This document shows positions 22,212 through 33,784 of a stretch of DNA of 64,000 nt, one piece after another (the stretch's first letter is position 1; every line of letters starts with the position of its first letter). The notes beneath the pieces were generated by a model that ran no database searches, was not told where the DNA came from, and worked only from the letters and a program-made list of their open reading frames with translations. Both the position numbers and the translations under genes were made by a program. This stretch comes from Rhabdophis nuchalis (Eukaryota; Chordata; Lepidosauria; Squamata; Natricidae): NCBI GenBank assembly GCA_039707465.1, contig CM077643.1:42992105-43056104 (forward strand), in the 5' to 3' direction.

Positions 22212-24608
22212 AATTCAATACAATACAATAGCACAGTTGGAAGGGACCTTGTAGGTCTTCTAGTCCAACCCCCTGCATGGGCAGGAACCTTATACCATTT
22301 CAGACAAATGGCTGTCTAACATCTTTTTAAAGACTTCCAGGGTTGGGGCATTCACAACTGCTGGAGGCAAGCTGTTCCAGAGGTTAATTGTTCTTACTGT
22401 TAGGAAATTTCTCCTTAGTTCTAAGTTGCTTCTCTCCTTGGTTAGTTTCCACCCATTGCTCCTTGTCCTGCCCCCAGGTGCCTTGGAGAAAAGTTTGACT
22501 CCCTCTTCTTTGTGGCACCCTCTGAGATATCGGAACACTGATATCATGTCTCCCCTGGTCCTTCTCTTCATCAAACTAGACATACCCAGCTCCTGCAGCC
22601 GTTCTTCATATGTCTTAGTCTCCAGTCCTCTAATCATCTTGGTTGCTCTTCTTTGCACTCTTTCCAGAGTCTCCACGTCTTTTCTACATCGTGGCGACCA
22701 AAACTGTATGCAGTATTCCAAGTGTGGCCTTACCAAGGCACTATACAGTGGCATTAACACTTCACGCGATCTAGATTCTATCCCTCTGTTGATGCAGCCT
22801 AGAACTGTGTTGGCTTTTTTGGCAGCTGCTGCACACTGCTGGCTCATATTTAAATGGTTGTCCACTAGGATTCCGAGATCCCTCTCACAGTTGCTACTAT
22901 TGAGCAAGGTACCACCTATACTGTACCTGTGCATTTTGTTTTTCTTGCCTATATGTAGGACCTTACTTTTTTCACAATTGAATTTCATTTTATTAGACAG
23001 TGCCCAATGTTCAAGTTTGTCTAGATCCTTCTGTATCTTAAGCCTATCTTCTGGAGTGTTGGCTATTCCTGCCAGCTTGGTGTCGTCTGCGAATTTGATG
23101 AGTTCCCCATTTATCTCCTCATCCAAATCGTTGATGAAGATGTTAAAGAGTACTGGGCCTAAAACAGAGCCTTGGGGGACTCCACTGCATACTTCCTTCC
23201 ATGTAGATGCAGTTCCATTGAGGACTACACGTTGAGTGCGGTTGGTCAGCCAGTTACGAATCCATTTGGTGGTGCTGCTGTCTAACCCACAATTTTCTAC
23301 TTTATCTAATAGTAGGTTATGGTCTACTTTATCAAATGCCTTACTGAAGTCCAGGTAAATTATATCAACAGCATTCCTCTGGTCCACTGATTTTGTTACT
23401 TTGTCAAAGAATGCAATTAGATTCGTCTGGCATGATCTGTTTTTGACAAACCCATGTTGGCTTTTGGCTATTACTTTGTTTGCTTCTAGGTGTTCACTTA
23501 TTTGTTGTTTAATTATATTTTCCAGAATCTTTCCTGGTATTGAGGTCAGGCTGATGGGTCTATAGTTTCCTGGATCTGTTTTTTTTCCTTTTTTGAAGAT
23601 GGGAACCACATCTGCTCTTTTCCAGTCTTCTGGCAGTTCCCCTGTGCTCCAGGATCTCTGAAAGATATAGTTCAGTGGTTCTGAGATCTCGTCTGCCAGT
23701 TCCTTCAGAACCCTGGGGTGTAATCCATCCGGTCCTGGTGATTTGAACTCGTCCAGGGCAGACAGGTGCTCACTTACCATTTTCTTCCCTATTTCAACTT
23801 GTGTTCCTAATCTGATATTTGTGGTGCTGTTTTTGATTGATTGGGCTGTTTTATCCCTTTGTGTAAAGACAGATGCAAAAAAAGAGTTAAATAGTTCTGC
23901 TTTCTCCCTGTTGCTTATCATCTTCTTGCCATTTTCTCCCAGCAGTGGACCAATTGTTTCCTTAACTTTTTTCTTATTTTTAACATGTTGGAAGAAGCTT
24001 TTTTTGTTATTTTTTACTTTTTTGGCAAGCCTTTCTTCATTGTGAGCCTTAGCTTTCCTCACTTCATCTTTACAGGCTTGGGCTATTTGCTGATATTTTG
24101 CCTTGGTTATGTCCCCCTTTTTCCACTTTTTATATTTATCCTTTTTGTCTTTCAATTTGTCAGAGAGTTCTTTATGCAGCCATGCTGGTTTCTTTTGGGA
24201 ACTGTTATTTTTCTTCTTCATTGGTATTGCGCTGGACTGGGCTTTTATAATCTCATTTTTCAAAATTTCCCAAGCTTCTTGAGTTGTTTTCCCCTTGAGG
24301 ATTCTCATCCATGGAATCCTTCCCAAGCTCTCTCTGAGTTTATTGAAATTAGCTCTCTTGAAGTCTAAGACTCTAGTTTGACTTTGTTCAACTACTTTTG
24401 TTTGCATAATGTTGAATTCCAGTATTTCATGATCGCTTGCCCCCAAAGTTCCTGTAGCTTCTACACCTTCTATCATTTCCTCTCTGTTAGTGAGAATTAA
24501 GTCCAATATTGCTGATCCCCTTGTTCCCTTCTCTACCTTTTGGGAAACAAAGTTGTCTGCTAGGTTTGTTAGGAACCTGTTGGATCTTCCACTTGGTGCA
24601 GAGAATTC
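22212..24608 (-). mobile_element. CR1 LINE, long 5'-truncated copy
   Basis: Minus strand. The 3' tail is AATAC-type pentamers at 22,216-22,230, and the 5' end lies inside the endonuclease domain near 24,608. A near-duplicate ACTCACCATGGCCAA/ATTCACCATGGTCAA flanks it, either a target duplication or part of the host element's repeats. Confidence 0.9.
22290..24608 (-). CDS. CR1 ORF2 remnant: end of endonuclease plus intact reverse transcriptase
   Basis: An open frame of about 770 CR1-derived codons without a stop. It begins inside the endonuclease (TRGSAILDLILTNRE, SDHEILEF), continues through a lysine-rich linker, and then the RT: FKSPGPDGLHPRVL, NYRPISLTSIPGK, SQHGFVKNRSC, IIYLDFSKAFDKVDH, GVPQGSVLGPVLFN and the catalytic KFADDTKLAG. 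The C-terminus has RPHLEYCIQFWSP, RVQRRATKMIRGL and NLWNSLPPAVV. The family protein makes cDNA by target-primed reverse transcription. This copy lacks ORF1 and most of the endonuclease, so it cannot move alone. The frame runs upstream into flanking sequence that is not CR1. Confidence 0.88.
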   Translation of the reverse strand, partial: EFSAPSGRSNRFLTNLADNFVSQKVEKGTRGSAILDLILTNREEMIEGVEATGTLGASDHEILEFNIMQTKVVEQSQTRVLDFKRANFNKLRESLGRIPWMRILKGKTTQEAWEILKNEIIKAQSSAIPMKKKNNSSQKKPAWLHKELSDKLKDKKDKYKKWKKGDITKAKYQQIAQACKDEVRKAKAHNEERLAKKVKNNKKSFFQHVKNKKKVKETIGPLLGENGKKMISNREKAELFNSFFASVFTQRDKTAQSIKNSTTNIRLGTQVEIGKKMVSEHLSALDEFKSPGPDGLHPRVLKELADEISEPLNYIFQRSWSTGELPEDWKRADVVPIFKKGKKTDPGNYRPISLTSIPGKILENIIKQQISEHLEANKVIAKSQHGFVKNRSCQTNLIAFFDKVTKSVDQRNAVDIIYLDFSKAFDKVDHNLLLDKVENCGLDSSTTKWIRNWLTNRTQRVVLNGTASTWKEVCSGVPQGSVLGPVLFNIFINDLDEEINGELIKFADDTKLAGIANTPEDRLKIQKDLDKLEHWALSNKMKFNCEKSKVLHIGKKNKMHRYSIGGTLLNSSNCERDLGILVDNHLNMSQQCAAAAKKANTVLGCINRGIESRSREVLMPLYSALVRPHLEYCIQFWSPRCRKDVETLERVQRRATKMIRGLETKTYEERLQELGMSSLMKRRTRGDMISVFRYLRGCHKEEGVKLFSKAPGGRTRSNGWKLTKERSNLELRRNFLTVRTINLWNSLPPAVVNAPTLEVFKKMLDSHLSEMV

Positions 24609-24920
24609 ACCATGGTCAACTTGCCATGAGACAATTTGCCATGGCCAACTCACTATGGGAAAACTTGCGATGGGACAATTCAACAATTCAATTAATTAAA
24701 TCATTATTTTAATCTTTGCCATTCACATTTCATTTTGTCCCTTCTTTGACATCCTTTCTTTAATGATTGTATTCCGCTATTTCTTCGATATTAGTGTAAC
24801 TCTTGTCCATGGCGAGTTGGCCATGGCAAGTTGTCCTACAGTGAGTTGGCCACAGCAAGTTGGCTATGGCGAGTTGGCTGTGGCAAGTGATCCATGGCAA
24901 GTTGTTGTAGACCCCTGGTA

Positions 24921-25028
24921 GCAGTCGCAATATAGATTTATAGAGAATGCGAGTGATAATAAGAAATGGTACTGAAAATTGAGATGCCAATATCACAATG
25001 CTCAGATATAAATCTATGCTGCGACTGC
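24921..25028. repeat. Imperfect inverted repeat, 22-bp arms
   Basis: GCAGTCGCAATATAGATTTA at 24,921 is matched by TAAATCTATGCTGCGACTGC ending at 25,028, about 20 of 22 positions, with a 64-bp loop. The right arm continues into an old CR1-like segment (25,028-25,170). Confidence 0.65.
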
Positions 25029-25170
25029 TTCCAGAATATTATGTGCAGTTCTGGTCACTGCACCTCAACAAAATATTGTGGAGTTTCAGAGGGTTCAGAA
25101 GATGGCAACTTAGATTATCAAAGGGCTGGAACAGCTTCTCTGTTAAAAAAAGACTGTGACACTTTTTTAA
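25029..25170 (+). mobile_element. Old CR1/L3-like relic
   Basis: A frame-shifted translation gives YYVQFWSLHL followed by FQRVQKMAT, matching the CIQFWSP-RVQRRAT block of CR1 reverse transcriptases. Heavily decayed. Confidence 0.5.
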
Positions 25171-25199
25171 ACTAGAAAGGAGGTGAACGAGAGGTAACA

Positions 25200-25660
25200 C
25201 GTATTAGATGCACAACATTATACATGGTGTGCATGAAATACTCATGTTTGTATGTTAAATACCAATAGTGAATCTTTTTTCTTCAGTTTTCATAAACATA
25301 TCTACAGTAGCTTTCTGCTTTCAGGAGACTTTTGCGCAGAGCATAGTTTACTTCAGTTGTGATCATCATCTTTTTCGATGATTTTTATAGGAGCTTGGAC
25401 AACTTCATAGGAGAAAAGATCTCAATGCCCACTGGTCACGTAGGCTCTGTAATATCACCACTATCAGATGTGTTTGTCAGAAGCCACAAGAATATCAAAA
25501 TGACATTATATACTGTATGCTATGATTGATAGCATTCGTCCTACCTTCTCTTCCACCACCTCCCAAAGTCACCCAGGATGAATACCTCCAGAGTTAAATA
25601 GTCTGTAACATTTCTATAAACATCTGGAAGCAAAATGATTGACTGGGTCACTCTTTGATC
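25200..25660. other. Stretch with no recognised feature
   Basis: AT-rich sequence with no supported feature. Confidence 0.45.
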
Positions 25661-25985
25661 TATTTTATTTATTTATTTATCAAAACATATATGAGACAAC
25701 AGGTATAAGTATAAACATGTATATGAACACAGGAAATGGGTATGAATAAGTGGGGATAGTAGGGCAGGGACAGTAGGCACGCTGGTGCACTTATGCACAC
25801 CCCCTTACATTCCTCTTAGGAATGGGGTGAGATCCACAGTAGAGAGCTTAAGGTTAAAGTTATTGGGGTTTGAGGATGTAACAACAGAGTCAGGTAATGC
25901 ATTCTAGGCATTGACCACTCTGGTGCTGAAATTGTATTTTCTGCAATCTAGCATGCATCATCTGTTCTTTTTTAAATTGAAAAGG
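25661..25985 (-). mobile_element. Unclassified LINE-like 3' end
   Basis: A TTTATTTATTTATC run followed by AAACATATATGAGACAACAG and GCATTGACCACTCTGGTGCT reads like a non-coding retroelement 3' region in minus orientation. I recall similar sequence as common in snakes but cannot place the family. Confidence 0.4.
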
Positions 25986-26128
25986 ATGGTTGTCTTCACT
26001 GTGATTTGATTCTCAGACCAAAAAAGCCGTAATATCATTTCTTTGATTTTGCTGTGTCTTGTTTGTTTTGTTGGAAGAAATTTAAATTTAGCTTTTGCTG
26101 TTGATGAGCTATTGTATTGTATTGTAAA

Positions 26129-26704
26129 TGTCCTTCTGGCTTTGGCTCCAAGTGGGGAAAAAGACACTGGAAACATGGAGGATGCTTGGAAAGATGGTTT
26201 AATGGTGGACAGGACTACATGGCTTGAGGTCCTGGGGGAAAAGGTGATCACATGCTTCCAGGTGTTGGGTGGAGAAGAGAAGGGCCGAGGGAGGGGCTTG
26301 CTAGGCTTTTTATAATCTGTTCAGCCCCACCTATCTGTTTCCTGTTCCTGTGTAAGAAGTGTATTCTGATTGGCCATCAGATTTACATGGGGCCATGCAG
26401 GGGCAACTCTCTAGGTTGAGTCCAGGTTTGGTTGAATTCTCAGATGCCATGTGGTCAATTGGGCTTATACTAGCATGCCTTGATTCCATCACCCTGGAGC
26501 TGGTGAGAAGGGGTCTTTGTTATGTGAATAGACTGGCTTGGCATCTTAATGGCCCATTGACAAAAAGGGGGGTATGCAGGAAGCTGCAGGAATTAAAACA
26601 TGTTTCTCCCTTTTCACATCCAGGGAAATGTAATATTCTGCCTTTTTAATATTTCCTAGGATATTTCATTTTTCTAGGAGAGGGGTGGGTTTTAACTTCC
26701 TACA
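26129..26704. mobile_element. Unclassified interspersed repeat, copy A
   Basis: About 575 bp, sharing long similarity with 40,443-41,012: TGTCCTTCTGG start, ACACTGGAAACATGGAG, GGACAGGACTACATGGCTTG, ATTTCATTTTTCTAGGAGAG, ending TTCCTACA. It begins TG and ends CA like an LTR, but neither copy has a target duplication at those points, so the true ends may lie further out. Confidence 0.55.
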
Positions 26705-26719
26705 GTTTGAAACTTGTCC

Positions 26720-27160
26720 AAAATAAGAGTTCAATAAAATAAGACATTTTAGTAGTCACAATGTAAAAATGAGAAGATGGCTCTTTCGAAACTTTCCCAT
26801 TTCTCCTAAAACAATTGTCTTAAGCATTTCTTCAGGAAGACAGAATGGCATCTTTTCCAGTAACACACGGAAGACAAAAACGCAGGCACTTCACTTTACA
26901 ATGCAGGAAGCCAGGTTCACAAAGGAAAAGGAATGATTTATGACTAGTCTGTTCTTAACAGGACAAGCCTTATATTACTCTCAATAGATTTCACCAGCCA
27001 CAGCACAGGATGTAGGTTTCATTCTTTCCAGCTGTCACTTTGCCTATGCTCATATTTTATAAATGTAAAACATAGAGAGTGACCTTCCCCTTCACAGTGG
27101 TAAGATATTGGCTGAGCTTCCCCCCCCCCCACCAAAATAGAAGAGTGGCCCGTTATCCAG
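26720..27160. other. Stretch with no recognised feature
   Basis: No open frame or repeat of note; contains a C11-type homopolymer near 27,121. Confidence 0.45.
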
Positions 27161-27165
27161 TAAAA

Positions 27166-27279
27166 CAGGGGTCTCCAACCTTTGCAACTTTAAGTCTGAA
27201 GGACTTCAGCTCCCAGACTTCTCCAGCCAGCTTTGCTGAAGTCCTTCAGACTTAAAGTTGCAAAGGTTGGAGACCCCTG
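27166..27279. mobile_element. Palindromic hAT-type MITE
   Basis: Starts CAGGGGTCTCCAACCTTTGC and ends as its reverse complement, GCAAAGGTTGGAGACCCCTG. A perfect 8-bp duplication, CAGTAAAA, lies at 27,158-27,165 and 27,280-27,287. It is the same family as the HJV intron copy at 1,836. Confidence 0.9.
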
Positions 27280-27448
27280 CAGTAAAAGATAACTGAAGTA
27301 TTGTCTACAGCTGCACTAATTCATCGGAATGAAGCATGGTCAGAAATACTTAAGGCTGCTGTCCACGACTACAGAAGTACTCATTTCACAACTTGTGGTC
27401 CACCTTGACCTAGAAGAATAACACTGACAATATGGTTTTGAATATGGA

Positions 27449-27760
27449 ACATGTACTCAAGACTCTAAAGGGCGGTGCTCATCTCTGTTTCAAAGCCAAA
27501 GAGCCAGCACTTCTGAAGATGTCTCCGTGGTCATGTGGCTGGCATGACTAAATGCCAAAGGCACATGGAACGCTGTTACCTTCCCACCAAAGGTGGTCCC
27601 TGTTTTTCTACTTGCATTTTTTACTTGCTTTTGAACTGCTAGGTTGACAGAAGCTGGGACAAGTAACGGGAGCTCACCCCATTACACGGAACTAGGGATT
27701 TGAACTGCCAACCTTTCAATTGACAAGCTCAGCATCTTAGCCACTGAGCCACCCCATTCC
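27449..27760 (-). mobile_element. Sauria-type tRNA SINE
   Basis: Same architecture as the copy at 2,428: tRNA-like head at the high end (GTGGCTCAGTGGCTAAGATG on minus) and CCACCTTTGGTGGGAAGGTA in the centre. The BovB-like tail is decayed (ACTCTAAAGGGCGGTGCTCA). Confidence 0.8.
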
Positions 27761-28075
27761 TATTGAATGAATGGTATATCTTAGTAAAAATGATAGAATA
27801 ACTTCGTTTTTCTATCTCTCTTGTTTTGCTCTGTAGTCACTAGGAAAGGCTGGCACTGAAGAATATTGATGGAGTGACAAAGGCATCTCAGTAAATAAAT
27901 GTGTAGCATTGAGAAAAGATTTGAGTTCACTCATCACACTAAGCCACAAAGATCTTCCAAACAAAGATTCAGCCTCTCCCACCGCCAATATCACATTTTA
28001 ACTGAGAACCTGAGGCTGAATCTTCAGTATCTCTATGCAAATGACTCTGTAGCTAAAGACAAAGATAGGCCATTA

Positions 28076-28480
28076 TAATATAATACAATACAATACAATA
28101 GCAGAGTTGGAAGGGACCTTGGTGGTCTTCTAGTCCGACCCCCTGCTTAATCCGGAAACCCTATATTACTTCAGACAAATGGTTATCCAACATCTTCTTA
28201 AAAACTTCCAGTGTTGGAGCATTCACAACTTCTGGAGGCATGTTATTCCAGTGATTAATTGTTCTAACTGTCAGGAAATGTATCCTTAGTTCTAATTTGC
28301 TTCTCTCCTTAATTAGTTTTCACCCTTGCTTCTTGTCCTACCCTCAGGTGCCTTGGAGAATAGTTTGACTCCCACTTCTTTGTGGCAACCCCTGAGATAT
28401 TGGAACACTGCTATCATGTCTCCCCTAGTTCTTCTTTTCATTAAACTAGACATACCCAGTTCCTGCAACCATTCTTCATA
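28076..28480 (-). mobile_element. CR1 LINE 3' fragment
   Basis: AATAC pentamers (28,081-28,100) lead into AGTTGGAAGGGACCTTGG and the antisense of the CR1 C-terminal coding region. 5'-truncated near 28,480. Confidence 0.85.
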
Positions 28481-28489
28481 TAGAAAACA

Positions 28490-29030
28490 CTACTCCAGAA
28501 ATACATTGTTAACTTGCACTCCAAGTGATGGTCCATGTTTCTATTGTTGGAGCTTGAGATGTTGTCTGTGAATGACCCTGAGAATGAGAATATGACCTGA
28601 GCAAGGATAAGTAGAACATTTTTATACCTAGTACAAAAAGATTTATTTGCCAGAAATACATTATAAGGGTAGAGAGCATCTAGTTAACCACATTCTACTC
28701 AGATGCCAAGTACATGTGCTCTGTGAGTAGGTTCCCAGAACGAAAGGCAGAAGAAAGTGACCCCAGATTAGCTAGGGGAAAAAACGATACTGTGATAGCC
28801 AAAGAGGGAAGTAGAGTAAATCCTTAGTTTTCTATCGACAAGTCTTGGAGTTGCCAAAGTTTGATACCCTTGATTTATACCTTCCTGCTTCTCAGTAAGT
28901 CATGGAAAGCTAAAGGAGTCAATGTCATTGGATTCATAACTCCACCATCTATTGGAAGGAATGTTTACCTTCTGCCTATCAGTTCCTTGTCATTATGCAA
29001 TATTATTTTCAATTAGGGTCTTTTTCCTCT
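28490..29030. other. Stretch with no recognised feature
   Basis: No supported feature. Confidence 0.45.
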
Positions 29031-29035
29031 AACAA

Positions 29036-29140
29036 AGATCATAAGTTTGCTTGGTGCTTTTTCAAGATGCAACTTGACATTTTGGTTCTTCTTTGAAGAC
29101 AGGCATCCATGACCTGGATGATTGAGAATCTCCATAGATA
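29036..29140 (+). mobile_element. Unassigned TIR/foldback repeat, copy 2
   Basis: Short internally deleted copy: GGTGCTTTTTCAAGATGCAA then TTCTTTGAAGAC, ending CATGACCTGGATGATTGAG and AATCTCCATAGA. Confidence 0.5.
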
Positions 29141-29983
29141 TTTGCTTGGTACTTCACATATGGATGAGACACTTCCATTCCCTTTACCCTCCAACCTCTC
29201 ATTCTCCAGCTGTAATCATTGAATGCAGCCGTAGCATGGAGTTTATAACGCACTGTAAGTTTCCTGCCATGGTGACTGGGAAGCATTTGAGGATTTTTAG
29301 CATTTCTTTGTAATTTCTAGTCATTGATCTTCCTTCAAATAACTCCCTTGCCATTTTTTTGTATAAAATACACACACATAAACACACACACACACCCCAT
29401 AAGGGAGGAAATATTAGTAATTCATGTTGATTTAGTTTTGTGAAAGCGGGTTTAGATGTGGATTCAATAGAACTTAAGCAGGTGGGATGAGATACTCCAT
29501 TAACTTGAAAAATGAGATAAGATATGGATGACTTCATGTTATCTGCCCATGATCAATACCAAGGTGGTATCTAAGAAATCTGATTGGTTAATGGATTCTC
29601 TATAACATTTGGACATAGATATAATATAGCCATTTTCATAGCATCAGCGTCCAAGAAGATGAGTAAATAGTAATAATGGCATATGTTTTAGTCACATTTT
29701 AAACTATGGTGAAGACTACTAAGAGAGTGGCCACATGGAAGACTTTGCAATATGGTTCATCTGGTTTTGGTTTAGCATGTACTAAACTATAATTGTGGAT
29801 TACAGGTAGTCCACAACCTATGACTATAATAGGTTGTATCCAGTATGGTTGTAAGTCACAATTTTAAATCATTAAGTCATCTACAGTGAGATTTTATGAA
29901 TACTTTGCAGTGGTCATTAATGAATTCTCAGTGGTTAAGTGAATGCCATGGTTGTTAGGTGAATCCATTGTTTGTTATTGGAG

Positions 29984-30186
29984 TCCCAAACGTGCTTTTT
30001 CAGGAGGCAACTGGACTTTCTTCTTTTTCTTTGAAGATGTTTCACTTCTCATCCAAGAAGCTTCTTCAGCTCTGACTGGATGGTGGGGAACGGAAGAATT
30101 TATGTTCCTTGCAGACAGCTGGAATATAAATCCTTTCATTGCCCCCTTTGGGCCAACCATGACCTGGGTGACTAAGAATCTCCATA
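29984..30186 (+). mobile_element. Unassigned TIR/foldback repeat, copy 3
   Basis: GAAGATGTTTCACTTCTC, then CCAAGAAGCTTCTTCAGCTC, ending AACCATGACCTGGGTGAC and AATCTCCATAC. The palindrome GAAGCTTC sits at the core. Confidence 0.55.
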
Positions 30187-30597
30187 CATCCCTTAGACCG
30201 ATCCGCTCCCACAGAGAGGGCCTTCTCAGGGTGCCGTCGGCCAGACAATGCCGACTGGCGACACCCAGGGGAAGGGCCTTCTCTGTGGCGGGTCCTGTCC
30301 TGTGGAACGACCTACCCCCTGAACTCCGTACCATCACCGACCTCCGCCTCTTCCGCCAGTGTTTAAAAACACACCTGTTTCATCAAGCCGGCCTAACATA
30401 GCCTCCACTATGACTAGTATTTTAAAATGGGGATTTTAATTGGTTTTAGCGCAGGTTTGAATATTTAATAGCTTTTTAACTTTTATATTTTGTATTATTT
30501 ATATGTTATTTTAAATTCCTATGCGCCGCCCTGGGTCCTTTTGGAGAAGGGCGGGATATAAATCAAATAAAACTCTAAAAACTCTAAAAAAACTCTC
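30187..30597 (+). mobile_element. L2 LINE 3' fragment
   Basis: Plus strand. It codes the last RT residues (SHREGLLRVPSA, GPVLWNDLPPELRT, TDLRLFRQCLKTHLF), then the 3' UTR with GCGCCGCCCTGGGTCC and GGCGGGATATAAATC. CTCCAT on both sides may be its target duplication. Confidence 0.8.
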
Positions 30598-30871
30598 CAT
30601 TTGCTATGGGGTGTTTTTGCCAAAAATCAGAAGTAAACACCAGTTTTCGGGGGGGGGGGGAAACCATCATAAATTGTGATCATGTTATTGCAAGATGACG
30701 GAAATGGCTATCAATGTGAGTCAGTTGCCACGAACCCAAAACGTGGTTAGGTCACTTAGGCAGGGACAGTCATCAGAACTTGGAATCAATTCATCAGTAC
30801 CTTTGGGGAAGGGTCTGTCGTAATTTGAAATGGTTGCCAAGCAACCAGTCGTAAGTCATAGACAACCTGTA

Positions 30872-33140
30872 CAAACTAACCGTTGTGATTATAAGCTGCA
30901 GTTTACACATTTCGTTCAATGATAAGGAAATCGCAGCTCATGTTGCATGTGAAACCATCTACTATTCCTCTCTCCTTCTTTCCCCAGAAATATATTAACT
31001 CAACTCTGAACACAACTCCACTGTCACTGTTTAGCCATGAAACCGTTTTTAATTTCAAGTTGTTTTTAAAAAGAGAACATGGTAGATAATTATAAAAAGA
31101 GATTCCATCACTGAAGACATTGACTGATGCTGGTTGGAGTTAGATCTTGACAGCCAAACAGGATGAGCGACGGTTCACTAGCCCTAAAGACATTACATTG
31201 CAAATGCTGTTTATTTTCTGTCAGCTCTAAACTATGCAGTAAATAACACATTATAAAAGACATCCCGAAATAACATTAGCCTCAAATGGAACCATCTATT
31301 ACATTCCCCTTCTCAGGCTTTTTTTTTTTTTAAATGTTCCTCTCTGAAGTATTTCCACTTGTTTTAAAAAAATGAAACCTTTTCTATGGTTGAAGGCCTG
31401 TTTAAAGAAAAAAGGGGGGGGAGGGACTAACCCCCAACCACATTGGCCTTCCAAACGTCCCTCAAACCTTGGTTTTACCATCAGGCCTGGGGGGGGCATG
31501 AAAATGTGAGGCCTGTTAAATGGCTGCTGTAAATTTAGATTACATTCTTCAACATCTTTTTTATTATAATTTTAAACGGTTTTTAATTGGGTGATTTGTT
31601 GTTGTTTTAACTGTGTCCATCACCCAAAGACAAAGACGAATGAGATAGGCAGCTACATAAAGTCAATAAATAAATTACTAAATGTTAGTGGAGTATTTCC
31701 ATGGTAATTTTGAGAGGGGTTAAAAATCAGGATGGATTTAATTCGTTCTCCAAAAACATTTTCTTTAATTTAGACAAATAAACCAATCAATCAATTAATC
31801 AATCAATGTATTCACCTACTTCTACCATCAAAAGGTCTCTAAAATTGTCACTTAGTTATAGTTGTTTAAGGTGAACAAAGCATAACATTATTAAACACAT
31901 TGGGCATTATATAAATTGTCACTCAATTTAATCAAAGGTTAGTTTAATACATTTTCAATTTCAGTTCAATTCAATAAAAAATTTTGTCCTGGTTCAGCCT
32001 ACTTTGGGGAGTAGAACCTTTCCTGTCTTCTACTCATATACCACATATAACCCTCATCCTCCTGGAGGACATGAGATTGGGAAGATATAATCCAGCGGGT
32101 TGGTATGTCTGCCCTTGCTCACTAATTTTCTTCAAGAGCACAGACAGAAGAATTATATAAAACAATCCCTGCAACTATTTCTACCCTGATAGATGTAGTG
32201 AATGTCGGTTTAAACAAAGCCCCTTTCCTTCCAAAATAAGGCCCAACATCTGGACTAACTTCACACCATCTGTTTGAGGTAGACGTGTGAACAAAAGTTA
32301 TGTTCCATTGGTGTCGATGATAGAAACATGTGGTTAAGACTGAGATTTGAGTTCTCCCATACTGTTCCAGAATCCTTCACATTAGGCTGTGCTGAAATCT
32401 GGTTTACAATTTCTCAAAAGTTTTCTTAGTTTGTGAAAGAAGCTTCCGTCCTACTGTTTTTCTCAAGGGACTGGGGATTAGTTTCAAACTTTACCTGGTA
32501 GTTGTGAAGCTTATTATTGGAAATAGTTCAGGTTTTCTGAGGCATATCTTTCATTATTCTGAGGTTTCTCTTTCTACCCTTGCTTCCCAGTCTGAAAATA
32601 CCCCATGGAAGAAGTTCATTCTTGATGTCTTTCAATGGAGATGACATTTGCAAGCTGGGAAGAATAAATAAAAAGATTTTTTTTTTCTAAAAGAACCTGC
32701 TTTCTCACTAAATGGCAATACTACTTGGGGCTAAAATCAATGATATAGAATCCAGTTTGTAAGTATGTGCAAAGGAGAAAAATATTTAAGACTGTTTAAG
32801 ACTGTTTAAGTGCGTTGTTCAAAGTGCGTTGTTCTATTTTACCTATTTGAAATATTTTCTAAACCATTATCTATTTCTTCAATTTATATTCATGTTGCTA
32901 TTTATTCACAATACTTTTCACTTTGGCTACTATTTTTTGTGTTATGCATTTCATAGCTTGCTGCCCCAAGCCCATAAGCACTCACACAGAATCTGCAGCA
33001 GTGGCCCCAACAGACAAACACTTCTCCATGTCTATCGCTGGAAGTCACCTTTTTTCCCCCCCAGAGTATCTTGAAACTTATATTGGGGAAATGGAGGAAT
33101 ATTGGCCATATTCAGAGTTTCAGTTTAACTGCAGTATCAA
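30872..33140. other. Long stretch with few features
   Basis: Mostly AT-rich, apparently single-copy DNA. An L2-like 3' tail may lie at about 31,545-31,680 (TTTTAATTGGGTGATTTG). A short CAAT-type simple repeat is near 31,790. The Phe/Tyr-rich frame at 32,829-33,074 is not convincing. No exon-like frame with splice sites was found. Confidence 0.4.
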
Positions 33141-33141
33141 T

Positions 33142-33312
33142 GATAATGATCTGACAGTGAGATCAATCAAGCAACGGAGCAGCTTGCCCTCATCACTCGA
33201 AGCTTTCAAGAAGACACTGGACTGCCCTCTGTCAAAAATGGTGTAGGGTCTGCTTGGGCCAGGTAGTTGGACCAGATGACCTACAAGGTCCCTTCCAACT
33301 CTGTCAATCTGC
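33142..33312 (+). mobile_element. CR1-like LINE 3' end
   Basis: Encodes a short match to the CR1 tail (SSLPSSLEAFKKTLD), then GACCTACAAGGTCCCTTCCA, the usual CR1 3' UTR text, but no pentamer array. Confidence 0.65.
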
Positions 33313-33436
33313 CTGTCTGTATAATTATCTGTGGATATACTTCTCATCACTTAATTTTTTAAAATCTTTTTTTTTTCAAGCTATCGGGATCTGTGGTCAA
33401 CACCAACTATATTTTTGAGGCTTGAATCCTCTAAAT

Positions 33437-33672
33437 CAGAGGTGGGCTGAACCGGTAGTGTTATGCTGGCCTGGATCGCAGAACTGGCAGCAACCCAGGT
33501 TGGCCACGCCTCCGGTCACAGTAGTCACCGTCGCCATCTTGTTTTTGAGTTCTGTGCATGCGCAGAACAATTTCTATTGAAGTGCACATGCACACACAGC
33601 ACACATCCAGCGCGTGTACTAAGCACACGCATGAGCAAACTGGCAGTAATGCTGGCTAGAAACACCCCCCTG
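33437..33672. mobile_element. hAT-type element, CAGAGGTGGG family
   Basis: Starts CAGAGGTGGGCTGAACCGG and ends AAACACCCCCCTG. A perfect 8-bp duplication, CTCTAAAT, lies at 33,429-33,436 and 33,673-33,680. Confidence 0.88.
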
Positions 33673-33784
33673 CTCTAAATCTATTCTATACTCTATATTT
33701 CCATTATCCATTCTCATCTAAGAGGCTTCAAACTTGCACAGTCAAGAAACAGCTCTGCAATTTTCTTACATCACTACTGTACAG

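Larger units (their letters stand above)
22186..24918. mobile_element. Element of CATGGC-AGTTG motifs, split by a CR1 insertion
   Basis: The left part (22,186-22,213 plus 24,603-24,680) repeats motifs like CAACTCACCATGGCCAA. The right part (24,806-24,912) repeats the reverse complement, for example CCATGGCGAGTTGGCCATGG. The right end, GACCCCTG, resembles a hAT terminus. The CR1 sits between. I do not recognise the family. Confidence 0.5.
29803..30869 (+). mobile_element. TA-flanked MITE carrying two nested insertions
   Basis: Starts CAGGTAGTCCACAACCTATG and ends GTCATAGACAACCTG, with TA at 29,801-29,802 and 30,870-30,871. Its interior is interrupted at about 29,984-30,600 by a foldback repeat and an L2 3' end. 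Confidence 0.75.

Noticed and set aside
22426..23235. 269-codon plus-strand frame, and its mirror at 42,460-43,269
   Set aside because: Antisense of the CR1 RT; the two mirror each other because the CR1 copies do.
26129..26704. Confident solo LTR call
   Set aside because: TG and CA ends are present, but GTAAA and GTTTG flanks do not match, nor do the flanks of the second copy.
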